Program-made: the position numbers and the translations under genes
NCBI GenBank assembly: GCA_965205055.1
Contig: OZ242030.1
Location: 434,001 to 498,000, forward strand
Length of the DNA: 64,000 bases
Source: CBDBBY01 sp965205055
Lineage (GTDB): Bacteria > Pseudomonadota > Alphaproteobacteria > Rhodobacterales > Rhodobacteraceae
Reading direction: 5' to 3'
Part shown: positions 45,177-54,469 of the stretch, one piece after another
Layout: each line of letters opens with the position of its first letter
Numbering within the stretch: the stretch's first letter is position 1
The notes under the pieces: model-generated
The model's input: the letters and a program-made list of their open reading frames with translations, nothing else
Told to the model about the DNA's origin: nothing
Database searches by the model: none

Positions 45177-45743
45177 ATGTCGGCGGAAGATTTTGAACTT
45201 GATTTGGATGACATTGATCGTCGGATGAAAGGTGCGCTGGCCGCGCTCAGACAAGAGTTCGCCGCGCTTCGGACAGGCCGAGCATCTTCATCGATGGTCG
45301 AGCCGATTACGGTTGATGCTTACGGGACAAACATGCCGATCAACCAGTGCGGCACGGTCAATGTGCCCGAACCCAGAATGATAACAATCAATGTTTGGGA
45401 CAAGACTCTGATCGACGCGGTCACCAAGGCGATCAATGATTCCGGACTAGGCATCAATCCTGTCGTCGAGGGCACTGTGATTCGCTTGCCCATCCCCGAG
45501 CTCAACGAAGAGCGGCGCAAAGCTCTCGCGCGCCGTGCCGCGCAGTTGGCCGAGCATGCCAGGGTCGCGATTCGAAACGTGCGTCGGGACGGAATGGATC
45601 AATTGAGGAGAGCGAAGAACGACGGGCTCAGCGACGACGAGCATAAACTATGGTCGGACGAGATTCAGGTGCTCACGGACGACGCTGTTGCGACCGTGGA
45701 CAAAGCGCTCGAGACCAAGCGCTCCGAAATTATGGTCGTTTGA
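45177..45743 (+). CDS. frr: Ribosome recycling factor
   Basis: Splits post-termination ribosomes with EF-G. 188 aa; the conserved LRTGRASSSMVEPITVDAYG, PEPRMITINVWDK and C-terminal VRRDGMDQLRRAK ... DDEHKLWSDEIQVLTD are all present. RBS AAGGTGG lies just before the ATG. uppS follows immediately. Confidence 0.97.
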   Translation: MSAEDFELDLDDIDRRMKGALAALRQEFAALRTGRASSSMVEPITVDAYGTNMPINQCGTVNVPEPRMITINVWDKTLIDAVTKAINDSGLGINPVVEGTVIRLPIPELNEERRKALARRAAQLAEHARVAIRNVRRDGMDQLRRAKNDGLSDDEHKLWSDEIQVLTDDAVATVDKALETKRSEIMVV

Positions 45744-45770
45744 AGCCAAGGTTCAACGGAAGTCGCGGAT

Positions 45771-46496
45771 TTGGCACCGGGCAGAGCATTTGGCGGATCG
45801 CCAGCTCACGTCGCGATCATCATGGACGGAAACGGTCGATGGGCGCGGCGGAGGGGGTTGCCGCGAGTGAACGGGCATCAGGCAGGCGCCGAGCGGTTGA
45901 AGGAAATCGTCAAGGCCTGTCCGAGGCTCGGCGTCAGCTATCTCACGGTCTTCGCCTTTTCGACGGAAAACTGGAGGCGCCATGCCGAAGAGGTCGATGG
46001 TTTGATGAAACTTTTCCGGCGGTACATCATCTCCGAATCGGCCGAATTGCTTCAGAACGGCGTACGCGTGCATTTCGTCGGCGAGCAGAAGGGCATGGAT
46101 GCCCAGCTTCTTGAACTCATGCGCAACCTTGAGGAGAAGTCCCGAAGCAACAACGACTTCCATTTGACGGTCGCGATGAACTACGGCGGCCGGAGCGAAA
46201 TCGTCCAAGCGGCGAGAAAGGTCGCGGCGATGGCCGCCGCAGGCGAGATTTGCCCTGAAAGCGTGACGGAAAAAAGCTTTTCGGATCTGGTCTACACCAG
46301 CGCCGTCCCGGATCCCGATCTGGTTATCAGAACTTCCGGAGAAGCGCGGCTTTCGAATTTCCTGCTCTGGCAATGCGCGTATGCCGAACTGGAGTTCGTT
46401 GACACTCTCTGGCCGGATTTCACTTCCGATCAGTTCGAGTCGGTGCTCGCTCGCTATTCGTCAAGAGAAAGGCGATTCGGCGCGGCCGCAGGATAG
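45771..46496 (+). CDS. uppS: Undecaprenyl diphosphate synthase (isoprenyl transferase)
   Basis: Elongates farnesyl-PP with IPP to undecaprenyl-PP, the lipid carrier for cell wall and LPS. 241 aa. The signature HVAIIMDGNGRWARRRGLPR holds the catalytic Asp; FAFSTENWRR and RTSGEARLSNFLLWQ are the IPP-binding regions. The start is TTG 45771 with GGAAG upstream. It needs IPP, but no MEP-pathway gene is found in the window although dxr is usually nearby. Confidence 0.96.
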   Translation: MAPGRAFGGSPAHVAIIMDGNGRWARRRGLPRVNGHQAGAERLKEIVKACPRLGVSYLTVFAFSTENWRRHAEEVDGLMKLFRRYIISESAELLQNGVRVHFVGEQKGMDAQLLELMRNLEEKSRSNNDFHLTVAMNYGGRSEIVQAARKVAAMAAAGEICPESVTEKSFSDLVYTSAVPDPDLVIRTSGEARLSNFLLWQCAYAELEFVDTLWPDFTSDQFESVLARYSSRERRFGAAAG

Positions 46497-46506
46497 CGGC
46501 AGACAC

Positions 46507-47334
46507 TTGGCCGGCGCAAATCTTCGGCTTCGGGTCGTGTCAGGCCTCGCGATCGCCGGCGTCGCAGCGGTCGCATTCGCGCTCGGTCCTCCGTTCTTCA
46601 CTCTGTTTTGCGCGTTCGCGGGAGGGCTGCTTCTCTATGAACTTGCCGGCCTTTGCGATTCCTCCCTGTCCGGGAAACGCCGGATTTCGATTGGAATCGG
46701 GGCATTCCTTGTATGCCTGATCGCTGATTACGGTCCCTGCGCGCTTTCGGTATTGAACTCGGCGTCGTGTTTTGCAGCGAATTCGTACGGGTCGGGCGCG
46801 GCGAACGCGCATCTCGCGGCGCTGGCATTGATCGCCGCGCTGGGGTTGAGCGTCGGCGCGCGCGCCGGCAAATCCTTATTCGTTGTTTTCGCCTTCGCCA
46901 TTCTGCTGGGAACGTTCTTCCTCATGCAGACTCGTTTTTCAGGGGATATGCGCCTTGCTCTTTGGCTGATTCTCGTGGTGGTCGCGACCGACATCGCCGG
47001 ATACTTCGGCGGCAAGGCATTCGGCGGCCCCAAGATCGCGCCGTCCGTAAGTCCGAAAAAAACATGGTCGGGAGCGATAGCAGGGTGGGCGTCAGCGGCA
47101 TTGGTCGGACTGGCCTTCGCCGTTTTTTTCGAGACGGCCAGCGTTTGGGCCGCCGTCGCCGCCTCAATGGCATCGCAGTTCGGCGATTTCGCGGAAAGCT
47201 GGTTGAAAAGGCGGGCCAATGTGAAGGATTCGTCGTCTTTGATTCCAGGCCATGGCGGCGTTCTGGACAGATTCGACGGCTTGGCCGGGGCGAGCGTGGC
47301 GGCCTTGGTGCTTCAGTCTCTGGGCTTGCTTTGA
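46507..47334 (+). CDS. cdsA: Phosphatidate cytidylyltransferase
   Basis: Makes CDP-diacylglycerol from phosphatidate and CTP for phospholipid synthesis. 275 aa from TTG 46507, ten bases past uppS; multiple membrane helices. The family signature is split as usual: SVSPKKTWSGAIAGWASA followed by the C-terminal VKDSSSLIPGHGGVLDRFDG carrying the essential Asp residues. Its stop overlaps a TTG of the next small frame. Confidence 0.93.
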   Translation: MAGANLRLRVVSGLAIAGVAAVAFALGPPFFTLFCAFAGGLLLYELAGLCDSSLSGKRRISIGIGAFLVCLIADYGPCALSVLNSASCFAANSYGSGAANAHLAALALIAALGLSVGARAGKSLFVVFAFAILLGTFFLMQTRFSGDMRLALWLILVVVATDIAGYFGGKAFGGPKIAPSVSPKKTWSGAIAGWASAALVGLAFAVFFETASVWAAVAASMASQFGDFAESWLKRRANVKDSSSLIPGHGGVLDRFDGLAGASVAALVLQSLGLL

Positions 47335-47573
47335 CCAACTTCCGGACGAGTCCGTCCGATGCGCAAGCGGCCGAAACAAATCTTGCAAAGTTCAGAACGC
47401 TGTCCGCTCCGGAGCAATTTTCGGCTTTCCCTCCTGCCGCGCTTCGTCAGAAACTGAATCTTGATCAACGACTTTCGGCAAACTTTGCTTTCATTGACGA
47501 AATGATTGATGGTTCAGTGCAGAAAGGAATCAAATCGAGCGGGGAACTGACCGCTTCCCGCCGCCGATGCTGA
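47331..47573 (+). CDS. Small unknown ORF behind cdsA (80 aa)
   Basis: Begins with TTG 47331, which overlaps the cdsA stop (TTGA), the same coupling seen at lpxI/lpxB. It encodes an acidic-then-helical 80-residue product with FPPAALRQKLNLDQRLSANF in the middle. It does not resemble Dxr, whose N-terminus should show a GSTGSIG Rossmann motif. It could be a real small gene or chance open frame. Confidence 0.3.
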   Translation: MTNFRTSPSDAQAAETNLAKFRTLSAPEQFSAFPPAALRQKLNLDQRLSANFAFIDEMIDGSVQKGIKSSGELTASRRRC

Positions 47574-47647
47574 AATTGGCGACGGATACGCTACCGGTCG
47601 GTCGAGCGATCCGCTGTGTTTGAATCGTCAGCCTCAAGACTGCAGCG

Positions 47648-48889
47648 ATGCCGGAACCAAGCATGACCGCAGGCCCAAACCCGAAGTTCGCGCCCGGCGC
47701 AGGAACGACCCCGCCGGTATTGGCCGGGCGCGGACGCGAGAAGACCGTGATCATCGAGGCGCTTGAGGACTTGAGGGACGGGTTCAATCCGACGGCGAAC
47801 ATCGCTCTGATCGGCCCGCGCGGCAACGGCAAGACGGCGCTGCTCCGATGGGCGGAGATGCATGTCGATCACTACGGAGGCAAAATAAAATGCGTAATTC
47901 TGAATCCAGATAGTTTCAGTTCACACTCTGACCTCGCAGATGCGCTCGCGGACCAGGGGAGGTTCACGACCTTCGCAAGCAACTTGTATTCGGCAAGCGT
48001 AAATTTGCTCGGATCGGGAATCAGCTTGTCGCAACAAGCGTCCCTGACAAAATTGCTCGGACCCGTCCTGGAGAAAAGATGTTCCAAAAGCGGCTTGGCG
48101 TTGCTGGTCGACGATGCGCATACTCTGGATCGCAATCCGGAAGTCGCTCAAGATTTCTTCAACGATGCGCAGGCGCTTGCCGGCGAAGGGCGGCCGTTGC
48201 TGCTGATCCTCGCCGGCACTCCCGACACTTCATCGCGCCTGAACGGGATCGAGGCGACGTTCTGGAACCGCTTGGAAAGGATCGGCATCGGGCTCCTCGA
48301 CATGGCGGCTTCGCAGGAGGCGCTCCGGACGCCCTTGGAGCGGATGGGCTACCGCATCGAGGCTGACACGCTGGATCAGGCGGCCGATGCGGCGCAGCGC
48401 TATCCCTATTTCATTCAGCTTGTCGGCAAAGAATTGCATCGGTCCGCCAAGGCCGAACCGGACAAGCTTGCTGACGGCGAAAGAATCGGCGGCGCAATCC
48501 TGGAGCAGGCATTGAAGGCATTCCGCATTGCGAGGAACGCCTACTATGCTGATCGCTGGAGCGAGCTTGAAGCCGGGGGCATATTGTCTTCGGCCGAAGC
48601 CGTCGCGCGACTCTTCGTGGCGCAGAAGACGGTATCGATTTCCACCGCCGCGATCAAATTGGCCATCGGCCGGAGCATTGACAAGAAGATGGAAGACAGG
48701 GCGAAGGCAAGCTGCGGGATTGAGCCGGCCTTGTGGGCTGAGGCCAATCTTCGGAACGTCGGCTTCATTTGGAGCCGGTTCGGGAATGAAGACCGCTGCG
48801 AGCCCGGAATTCCCAGCCTCATGAACTACGTCATGGAGCGGGGCGACGAACGCGACCGTGAACTGAAACGAATTCGCGGATCAACATGA
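47648..48889 (+). CDS. AAA/STAND-type ATPase of unknown function
   Basis: 413 aa. The Walker A is GPRGNGKTALL near residue 57, Walker B is LALLVDDAHTL near 150, and a sensor-like LLLILAGTPDTSSRLNGIEA follows near 180, an Orc1/Cdc6-like AAA arrangement. QRYPYFIQLVGKELHRSA near 260 is a family block seen in such ATPases; the C-terminal ~130 residues are helical and probably bind a partner. ATG is at 47648. The gene sits exactly where dxr normally lies between cdsA and rseP, with 5' and 3' gaps of 310 and 616 bases, suggesting insertion. No partner effector is adjacent. Confidence 0.82.
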   Translation: MPEPSMTAGPNPKFAPGAGTTPPVLAGRGREKTVIIEALEDLRDGFNPTANIALIGPRGNGKTALLRWAEMHVDHYGGKIKCVILNPDSFSSHSDLADALADQGRFTTFASNLYSASVNLLGSGISLSQQASLTKLLGPVLEKRCSKSGLALLVDDAHTLDRNPEVAQDFFNDAQALAGEGRPLLLILAGTPDTSSRLNGIEATFWNRLERIGIGLLDMAASQEALRTPLERMGYRIEADTLDQAADAAQRYPYFIQLVGKELHRSAKAEPDKLADGERIGGAILEQALKAFRIARNAYYADRWSELEAGGILSSAEAVARLFVAQKTVSISTAAIKLAIGRSIDKKMEDRAKASCGIEPALWAEANLRNVGFIWSRFGNEDRCEPGIPSLMNYVMERGDERDRELKRIRGST

Positions 48890-49505
48890 CCCGATCCCAG
48901 ATACAAGAACAAACGGATTTGACTTCACGCTGCCGGCGTCTGAATTCAGATATCGTTGCGATTCGACCTTTTCGGTAAGCCGAAGCAATCCGTTTGCATG
49001 CAATCGGCTGGACCCGGTCCGGTTGTGCACGACCCGGACGGGGTTGAGCCGGCAGCAGGCCGCTCCGTCCCGGATGCGTTTCCGAGGAACAGCCGCTTTT
49101 GAATTCAACGGCGATTTGCAGCGCAATATCTTGAGGAACATGGGGCATATCAATATACAGTGTCGAAATGCGATTGATTTGCGCATATTTCGATGACATC
49201 GCGATTGCTCGGACATGCTCCTTCCGTATTGCGAAGGCCGCAATTATGCCCGGCAAAGAATCATGAAACGCACACTTTCGGCAAACCTGCGCTTGCATCA
49301 TTGGCTTGCCGGCAATAATTCAGGGCGGAACCCGCTTGGGGTGCTCGCAGGCGAGGGCGGCCAGTCGATTCAATGCTAGAGCGTTTGCATGGTCAATTGC
49401 TAGGCCGGCCTTCGTCGCAATGTCCGTGGCCGGCTGATGCCAAGGAGGCGGCTGGGCGCGCTTGCACGTCACTCCGCAATGCGGTTTCTCCAGAAGAGGA
49501 CTACA
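48890..49505. other. Gap between the AAA ATPase and rseP, no gene found
   Basis: 616 bases without a supportable ORF on either strand. It contains an imperfect inverted repeat around GTGCAC near 49017-49039 and a short CCGCAATGCGG element just before rseP. No trace of dxr sequence was recognised. Confidence 0.5.
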
Positions 49506-50828
49506 ATGGCTGAACTTTTGCCAGGAATTTCGGGTTTCGGGGTTCCGGCGCTGATTTATTTTCTGGTCGTCATAACGGTGGTCGTTTTCGCGCATGAGCT
49601 GGGACATTATCTTGCAGCTCGGGGATGCGGCGTCACCGTTGAAGAATTCGCGGTAGGGTTCGGCCCCAAGCTTGTCTCATTCCGCGACCGCACGAATACG
49701 GAATGGACATTCCGATGGGTTCCCCTCGGCGGATACGTGCGCATGCCTGACGGCGTATTCTACCACAGATCCGTGACCGAGGAAGGTTCGACGGAAGTCA
49801 ACGAGGGCCAAGGCGGCATCCTGGCTCCGCTTAGGCACCGCGCGATCATTGCAGCTGGCGGCCCGGTCGCAAGCGTCGTGTTCGGGATTTTGATTTTCGC
49901 CGGGATGATGATGGCGTCCGGCATCGTCACCGAGCGCGCGGTCATCGGCGAACTCAAGGAATTGCCGGCCGCAAGCTACGAATTGGAAGAGGGCGACCGG
50001 ATCCTGTCGGTTAACGGTTTTGAAATCGATGGTTTCGCCTCGCTTTTTTCCGCGATCATCGAAATCACTCCTGTCGATCCGACAGTCTATCGCGTTCAAA
50101 GAGGGGATGAAAGTCTGGTTCTGCTTGGCCCTCCGCTGCATCCTCCTCTGATTGACGCGGTGTATCCCGGATCGGCGGCATTCGACGCGGGCCTCGAGGC
50201 GGGCGACGTGATCGTGTCGATCGACGACGAGCCTGTCGGCTCTTTTGCCGACGTCGTTTCGAGAGTCGGTGATTCGAACGGCCGGGAGATGCGTTTTGAA
50301 ATCTGGCGGCAGGGCGAGGTGTTCGAAACCTACCTCGCCGGCCGCATGACTGATTTCGGTCTTCCGGGCGAAATGGAGCAAAAAGTGATGATCGGGATTT
50401 CCGGCGGCCTGTTCTTTGCTCCGGAGACCTACACTCCCGGACCGATAAGTGCCTTGGGATACGGCGCACTTCAAGCTTGGCGGATAATTTCCGGGTCTTT
50501 CATCGCGCTCTACGAGATCGTCGCTTCAAGGATAAGCACTTGCAACTTGCTCGGACCGGTCGGGATCGCGGAGGTGTCGGGAGACGTGGCTTCGCAAGGA
50601 CTGTCCGATTTCATTTACTTCATCGGCGTGCTTTCCGTAGCGATCGGGGTGTTTCAGCTGCTTCCGATTCCGGTCCTCGACGGCGGCCATCTGGCCTTTA
50701 TGGCTTGCGAGGCGATTTCGGGCAGGCCCATTCGCAGCCGGATCCTTCGCTGGTCATTCGGAATCGGCCTGATTTTGATGCTGGCGTTGCTCGGCTTCAC
50801 TCTGGTGAATGACTTGACCTGTCCGTGA
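49506..50828 (+). CDS. rseP: Site-2 zinc metalloprotease RseP
   Basis: Intramembrane protease that cleaves anti-sigma factors and signal-peptide remnants. 440 aa. The N-terminal helix has VFAHELGHYLAARGCGVTVE (HExxH zinc site, near residue 27) then GGYVRM. Two PDZ-like segments follow, the second clearest at AVYPGSAAFDAGLEAGDVIV near 225. The C-terminal helix carries QLLPIPVLDGGHLAF with the LDG motif. ATG 49506 is chosen for the AGAAGAGGA upstream. It leads the rseP-bamA-skp-fabZ-lpxA-lpxI-lpxB run. Confidence 0.95.
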   Translation: MAELLPGISGFGVPALIYFLVVITVVVFAHELGHYLAARGCGVTVEEFAVGFGPKLVSFRDRTNTEWTFRWVPLGGYVRMPDGVFYHRSVTEEGSTEVNEGQGGILAPLRHRAIIAAGGPVASVVFGILIFAGMMMASGIVTERAVIGELKELPAASYELEEGDRILSVNGFEIDGFASLFSAIIEITPVDPTVYRVQRGDESLVLLGPPLHPPLIDAVYPGSAAFDAGLEAGDVIVSIDDEPVGSFADVVSRVGDSNGREMRFEIWRQGEVFETYLAGRMTDFGLPGEMEQKVMIGISGGLFFAPETYTPGPISALGYGALQAWRIISGSFIALYEIVASRISTCNLLGPVGIAEVSGDVASQGLSDFIYFIGVLSVAIGVFQLLPIPVLDGGHLAFMACEAISGRPIRSRILRWSFGIGLILMLALLGFTLVNDLTCP

Positions 50829-50913
50829 CGCGGATTTGCCTTGCGCCGCCGCAAATCGCCTTGCGGATTTCGGGGACGAATCAACAGTTGAATTGCGGCG
50901 TCCTTTCGCCGCT

Positions 50914-50940
50914 TTGACAACATATTTCGTTGGGAATAAT
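50914..50940 (+). promoter_or_regulatory. Candidate promoter for bamA
   Basis: TTGACA at 50914-50919 and AATAAT at 50935-50940 with a 15-base spacer, 35 bases before the bamA start. Spacing is short for sigma-70; the hexamers are good. Would allow bamA to be expressed separately from rseP. Confidence 0.35.
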
Positions 50941-50975
50941 CATTGCAGATCGGATGGTAGGATTTGGACAATTCA

Positions 50976-53291
50976 ATGATTTTTATGAATTCGGCCGTTG
51001 AGAAGCGGAAATGGCGTCCTTTCGTGGCGGGGGCGTGCATGATTGCGCTGTCCGTTTTCTGGGCTGCGACAGCTTTGGCTCAATCCTATTCGTATTCGCG
51101 GATCGAAATCGAAGGCAACCAAAGGATCGATACGGCAAGCATCATCCGGTTCGCAGGCATTCCGTCGTCCGGAGTCCTGACTTCGGACGAGATGAACCAA
51201 GTCTACCGGCGCATATCCGATTCCGGGCTGTTCGACGAATTTTCGGTCGACCGCAGGGCGGGAGCGATTGTCATCTCCGTCGTCGAATTGCCGATCATCA
51301 ATCAAATTTCGATAGAGGGAAACCGGGCGCTCAATGATGAACGACTGATGGAACTCGTTCAGTCGAAGCCTCGGCAAGTCTTCGTCGCTTCGGACGCTGA
51401 TCTCGATGCCGCTCGGATTGCAGAAGCTTATCGGACAGCCGGGCGTTTCGCCGCGACGGTCGTGCCCAAGATCATACGTCGGGATTTCAATCGGGTGGAT
51501 CTCGTTTTCGAAGTGTTTGAAGGACGCGTCATCGAAACCGAACGCATCGGCTTTGTCGGCAACCGGAACTTCTCTGACCGCAGGCTCCGAGGCGTTCTCG
51601 CGTCGAAGCAAGCCAAGCTCCTGCGCGCTTTCATCCAGAGGGATACGTTCATCTCCGAAAGGCTTGAATTGGACAAGTCGCTTCTGAGCGACTTCTATCT
51701 TTCGCGCGGATACATCGATTTCAAGGTTAATTCGGCCGATGCCGAAATGACAAGGGAGCGCGACGCCTTCCTGGTTACTTTCAACATCCACGAAGGGACC
51801 CAATTCCGTTTCGGGGAAATCGCCTTCACAAGTTCCATTCCGGAAATCGACCCGGAAGTTTATGGCGCGGAGAGTCGCATCAAGTCGGGCGATGTGTACT
51901 CGCCGACCTATGTGAATGATGCCATCCAGCGGATGGAAGCGCTTGCCACGGACAACGGGCTGCAGTTCGTTCGCGCGAGAACCGAAGTCTCTCGCAACGA
52001 CAGCGACAGCACGTTGGACATAACGTTCAATTTGGAACGCGGACCTCGCGTTTTCGTCGAACGGATCGATATTGAGGGAAACACGACGACTCTCGACCGT
52101 GTCATCAGGCGACAGTTCGACATCGTCGAAGGAGATCCGTTCAATACAAGGGAAATCGCTCAAGCGGCGGAAAGGATCAGGGCACTAGGTTTCTTCTCGA
52201 CGACCGATGTGACATCGCGCGAAGGCTCCTCTCCTGCGCAGGCGATCGTGGATGTCCGGGTCGAGGAGACGCCGACCGGCTTTCTCAGCTTCGGTGCGAG
52301 CTACGCGGGCAACGAAGGGTTCGCTGGAACTTTCAGCGTGACCGAGCGCAATTTTTTGGGCCGAGGGCAAACCCTTTCTTTTTCCTTCAACACAGGCTCG
52401 AACAACCGCCAATACTCAATCAGTTTTGTCGAGCCGAACTTTTTGGATCGCGACGTCGAATTGTCTTTCGCATCGTCGTACAGGACGCAGACGCGTTTCC
52501 AGCAGCGATTCAAATCGCAAGAGTTCAAGTTCACTCCGTCGATCCGATTTCCCGTAAGCGAAAACGGGCGCCTGCAGCTCAGAACGAGCGCGAACACTTA
52601 CAGAATGTCCGAATTCAAAAGCGAATCGCCGATTTTGCGGCGGGATTTCGCGAGAGGCAACGGCGACAACATCTCGGTGGGCTACACTTACGAATTCGAC
52701 AGCAGGTTCACCGGGCTCAACCCGAACCGGGGGTATATCTTCCGGGTCGGCCAGGATGTTCTGGTCGGACGGAGCGGATACAACGCCATTCGGACGACGA
52801 CATTCGCCGGCGCGCAAACAACCGCATTCGGCGAAGACGTGACCTTGACCGGAATTGCGGAAGCGGGAGCGGTGCTCGCCACTCGCGGCGGCACCCGCAT
52901 CAAGGACCGGTTCTATTCGAATTCAGGAATTCTCAGGGGGTTCTCGACGAACGGAGTCGGACCTAGGGACGTCGATGCGAACACCAACGACGCATTGGGC
53001 GGCAACTATTTCGCGGCGCTGCATCTCGAAAGCCGGATGCCCATCGGGTTTCCGAGCGAGACAGGCATAACGGGCGGTGTGTTTCTGGATGCCGGTGCTG
53101 TATGGGGGTTGGACGATGTCGAAGGAGCAAGCCGTGTTGACGATTCGTTCTTTTTGCGCTCTTCTGTCGGCGTGTCGTTGTTCATCGACTCGTTTTTCGG
53201 TCCGCTCCGCGTGAATTACGCTTGGCCGATCCGAAAGAGGGACTATGATCAAACCCAGTCATTGGATCTGACCGTGGCTTCGGAATTCTAG
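50976..53291 (+). CDS. bamA: Outer membrane protein assembly factor BamA
   Basis: Essential Omp85 insertase, 771 aa. Signal peptide (...FVAGACMIALSVFWAATALAQ), five POTRA repeats (about 25-420; e.g. IEIEGNQRIDTASI, ISIEGNRALNDE, IGFVGNRNFSD, IDIEGNTTTLD), then a 16-strand barrel with ERNFLGRGQTLSFS, the YSNSGILRGFSTNGVGPRD loop (LRGF in place of VRGF) and a terminal Phe. Start probably ATG 50976 (GGA seven bases upstream); a TTG at 50964 extends it by four codons. Confidence 0.96.
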   Translation: MIFMNSAVEKRKWRPFVAGACMIALSVFWAATALAQSYSYSRIEIEGNQRIDTASIIRFAGIPSSGVLTSDEMNQVYRRISDSGLFDEFSVDRRAGAIVISVVELPIINQISIEGNRALNDERLMELVQSKPRQVFVASDADLDAARIAEAYRTAGRFAATVVPKIIRRDFNRVDLVFEVFEGRVIETERIGFVGNRNFSDRRLRGVLASKQAKLLRAFIQRDTFISERLELDKSLLSDFYLSRGYIDFKVNSADAEMTRERDAFLVTFNIHEGTQFRFGEIAFTSSIPEIDPEVYGAESRIKSGDVYSPTYVNDAIQRMEALATDNGLQFVRARTEVSRNDSDSTLDITFNLERGPRVFVERIDIEGNTTTLDRVIRRQFDIVEGDPFNTREIAQAAERIRALGFFSTTDVTSREGSSPAQAIVDVRVEETPTGFLSFGASYAGNEGFAGTFSVTERNFLGRGQTLSFSFNTGSNNRQYSISFVEPNFLDRDVELSFASSYRTQTRFQQRFKSQEFKFTPSIRFPVSENGRLQLRTSANTYRMSEFKSESPILRRDFARGNGDNISVGYTYEFDSRFTGLNPNRGYIFRVGQDVLVGRSGYNAIRTTTFAGAQTTAFGEDVTLTGIAEAGAVLATRGGTRIKDRFYSNSGILRGFSTNGVGPRDVDANTNDALGGNYFAALHLESRMPIGFPSETGITGGVFLDAGAVWGLDDVEGASRVDDSFFLRSSVGVSLFIDSFFGPLRVNYAWPIRKRDYDQTQSLDLTVASEF

Positions 53292-53294
53292 CGC

Positions 53295-53909
53295 GTGAAG
53301 GCATTTGTCAGAGCTTTGCTGGCGGCGGCCGCATTGATGCCGGTCCATGTTTCGGCGCAAGAGGCGCCTGCGTCTTCTCCGGTTCTGAGTGCCCCGCTTA
53401 CGCAGCTTGCCGTCATAAACTTCGATCTTCTGTTCAATCGGACGGCGTTCGGGACGTGGGTGCGCGAGCAGCGCAACGCGGCACGTTTCGCGCTTGTGCG
53501 CGAGAACAGCGCTTACGACGAGCGGTTCAATAATGAAGAGTCCGTGTTGGCGAACATCAAATCCACGCTCGACGAACAGGAATTCAATGAACGCGCGGCG
53601 AATTTCAATGCCAGGGTGGATGACCAGCGAAGGATCCAAGACGAAAAATTGGAGAAGATCGAACTTTGGGTTGATCAGCAGAGAGAGTTTTTCGTCAGCG
53701 TCGTTGAGGAGCTTCTGCCTTATGTGGCGCGGCAGTACGGCCTGAAGCTCGTGGTGGATTCGAACGCCGTGGCATGGCATCGGGATTCCATAGATCTGAC
53801 GCCCGAAATGCGCGCCGCGATCGACATCGCGCTGGCTGGCAGCAATGCGATCGCAAATGCCCGCCCCGCGTGGCAGTTCGCCGGGATCGACGAGGCATAC
53901 CTGGAATAG
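53295..53909 (+). CDS. skp: OmpH/Skp-family periplasmic chaperone
   Basis: Holds unfolded outer-membrane proteins for BamA. 204 aa with signal peptide (MKAFVRALLAAAALMPVHVSAQE) and LAVINFDLLFNRTAFG, followed by ~90 residues of charged coiled coil. GTG 53295 begins three bases after bamA's stop. Slightly longer than enteric Skp. In related gene orders lpxD follows here; fabZ follows instead. Confidence 0.85.
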   Translation: MKAFVRALLAAAALMPVHVSAQEAPASSPVLSAPLTQLAVINFDLLFNRTAFGTWVREQRNAARFALVRENSAYDERFNNEESVLANIKSTLDEQEFNERAANFNARVDDQRRIQDEKLEKIELWVDQQREFFVSVVEELLPYVARQYGLKLVVDSNAVAWHRDSIDLTPEMRAAIDIALAGSNAIANARPAWQFAGIDEAYLE

Positions 53910-53989
53910 CGCTTATCCGCGCTTGTCGATCAATCCTCATATTGGTACTGCGATTCGCCGTTTGGACGGTTTGGATGAAGTTTGGATTT

Positions 53990-54466
53990 ATGGAGACTAT
54001 TGAAGACACTTCGCTGCCCGCCGTAGACCTTTCGATGATCAAGCGCATGATTCCGCATCGGTATCCGTTTCTGATGATCGACAAGGTCGTGAACCTGAAA
54101 AAGTCGGTCAGCGCGGTCGGGATGAAGAACATCACGGTGAATGAGCCTCAGTTTTCCGGGCATTTTCCGGATGAACCGATCATGCCCGGGGTCCTCGTCG
54201 TCGAGGCGATGGCGCAGACTGCCGCCGTGCTCGTCAATTATACTCTCGACATGATCGACAAAGAGCTCGGAATCTATTTGCTCGCTGTCGACAAGGCGCG
54301 ATTCCGCAAGAAAGTGTCGCCGGGCGACGTTCTCCGGCTGCACATGGACGTCCTCAGGGGCCGCGGAAAAGTTTGGAAATTCGAAGGCAACGCAATGGTC
54401 GGAACTGAAACCGTCGCTCAAGCCGAAATTACCGCGCTGTGGGAACTCAAAGGTGCCGGGAACTGA
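53990..54466 (+). CDS. fabZ: (3R)-hydroxyacyl-ACP dehydratase FabZ
   Basis: Dehydrates beta-hydroxyacyl-ACP in fatty acid elongation and balances flux with lipid A. 158 aa from ATG 53990; ATG 53975 is possible. IPHRYPFLMIDKV, then GHFPDEPIMPGVLVVEAMAQ with the catalytic His and Glu, are diagnostic. It lies 80 bases past skp and four bases before lpxA. Confidence 0.95.
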   Translation: METIEDTSLPAVDLSMIKRMIPHRYPFLMIDKVVNLKKSVSAVGMKNITVNEPQFSGHFPDEPIMPGVLVVEAMAQTAAVLVNYTLDMIDKELGIYLLAVDKARFRKKVSPGDVLRLHMDVLRGRGKVWKFEGNAMVGTETVAQAEITALWELKGAGN

Positions 54467-54469
54467 AGG

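Noticed and set aside
47331..47573. Reading the small frame after cdsA as a Dxr remnant
   Set aside because: No Rossmann GSTGSIG motif or other Dxr sequence is present.
49017..49039. Imperfect inverted repeat GTCCGG-N11-CCGGAC around GTGCAC
   Set aside because: Arms are short, symmetry needs a gap, and no recombinase or regulator is adjacent; could be chance in GC-rich DNA.
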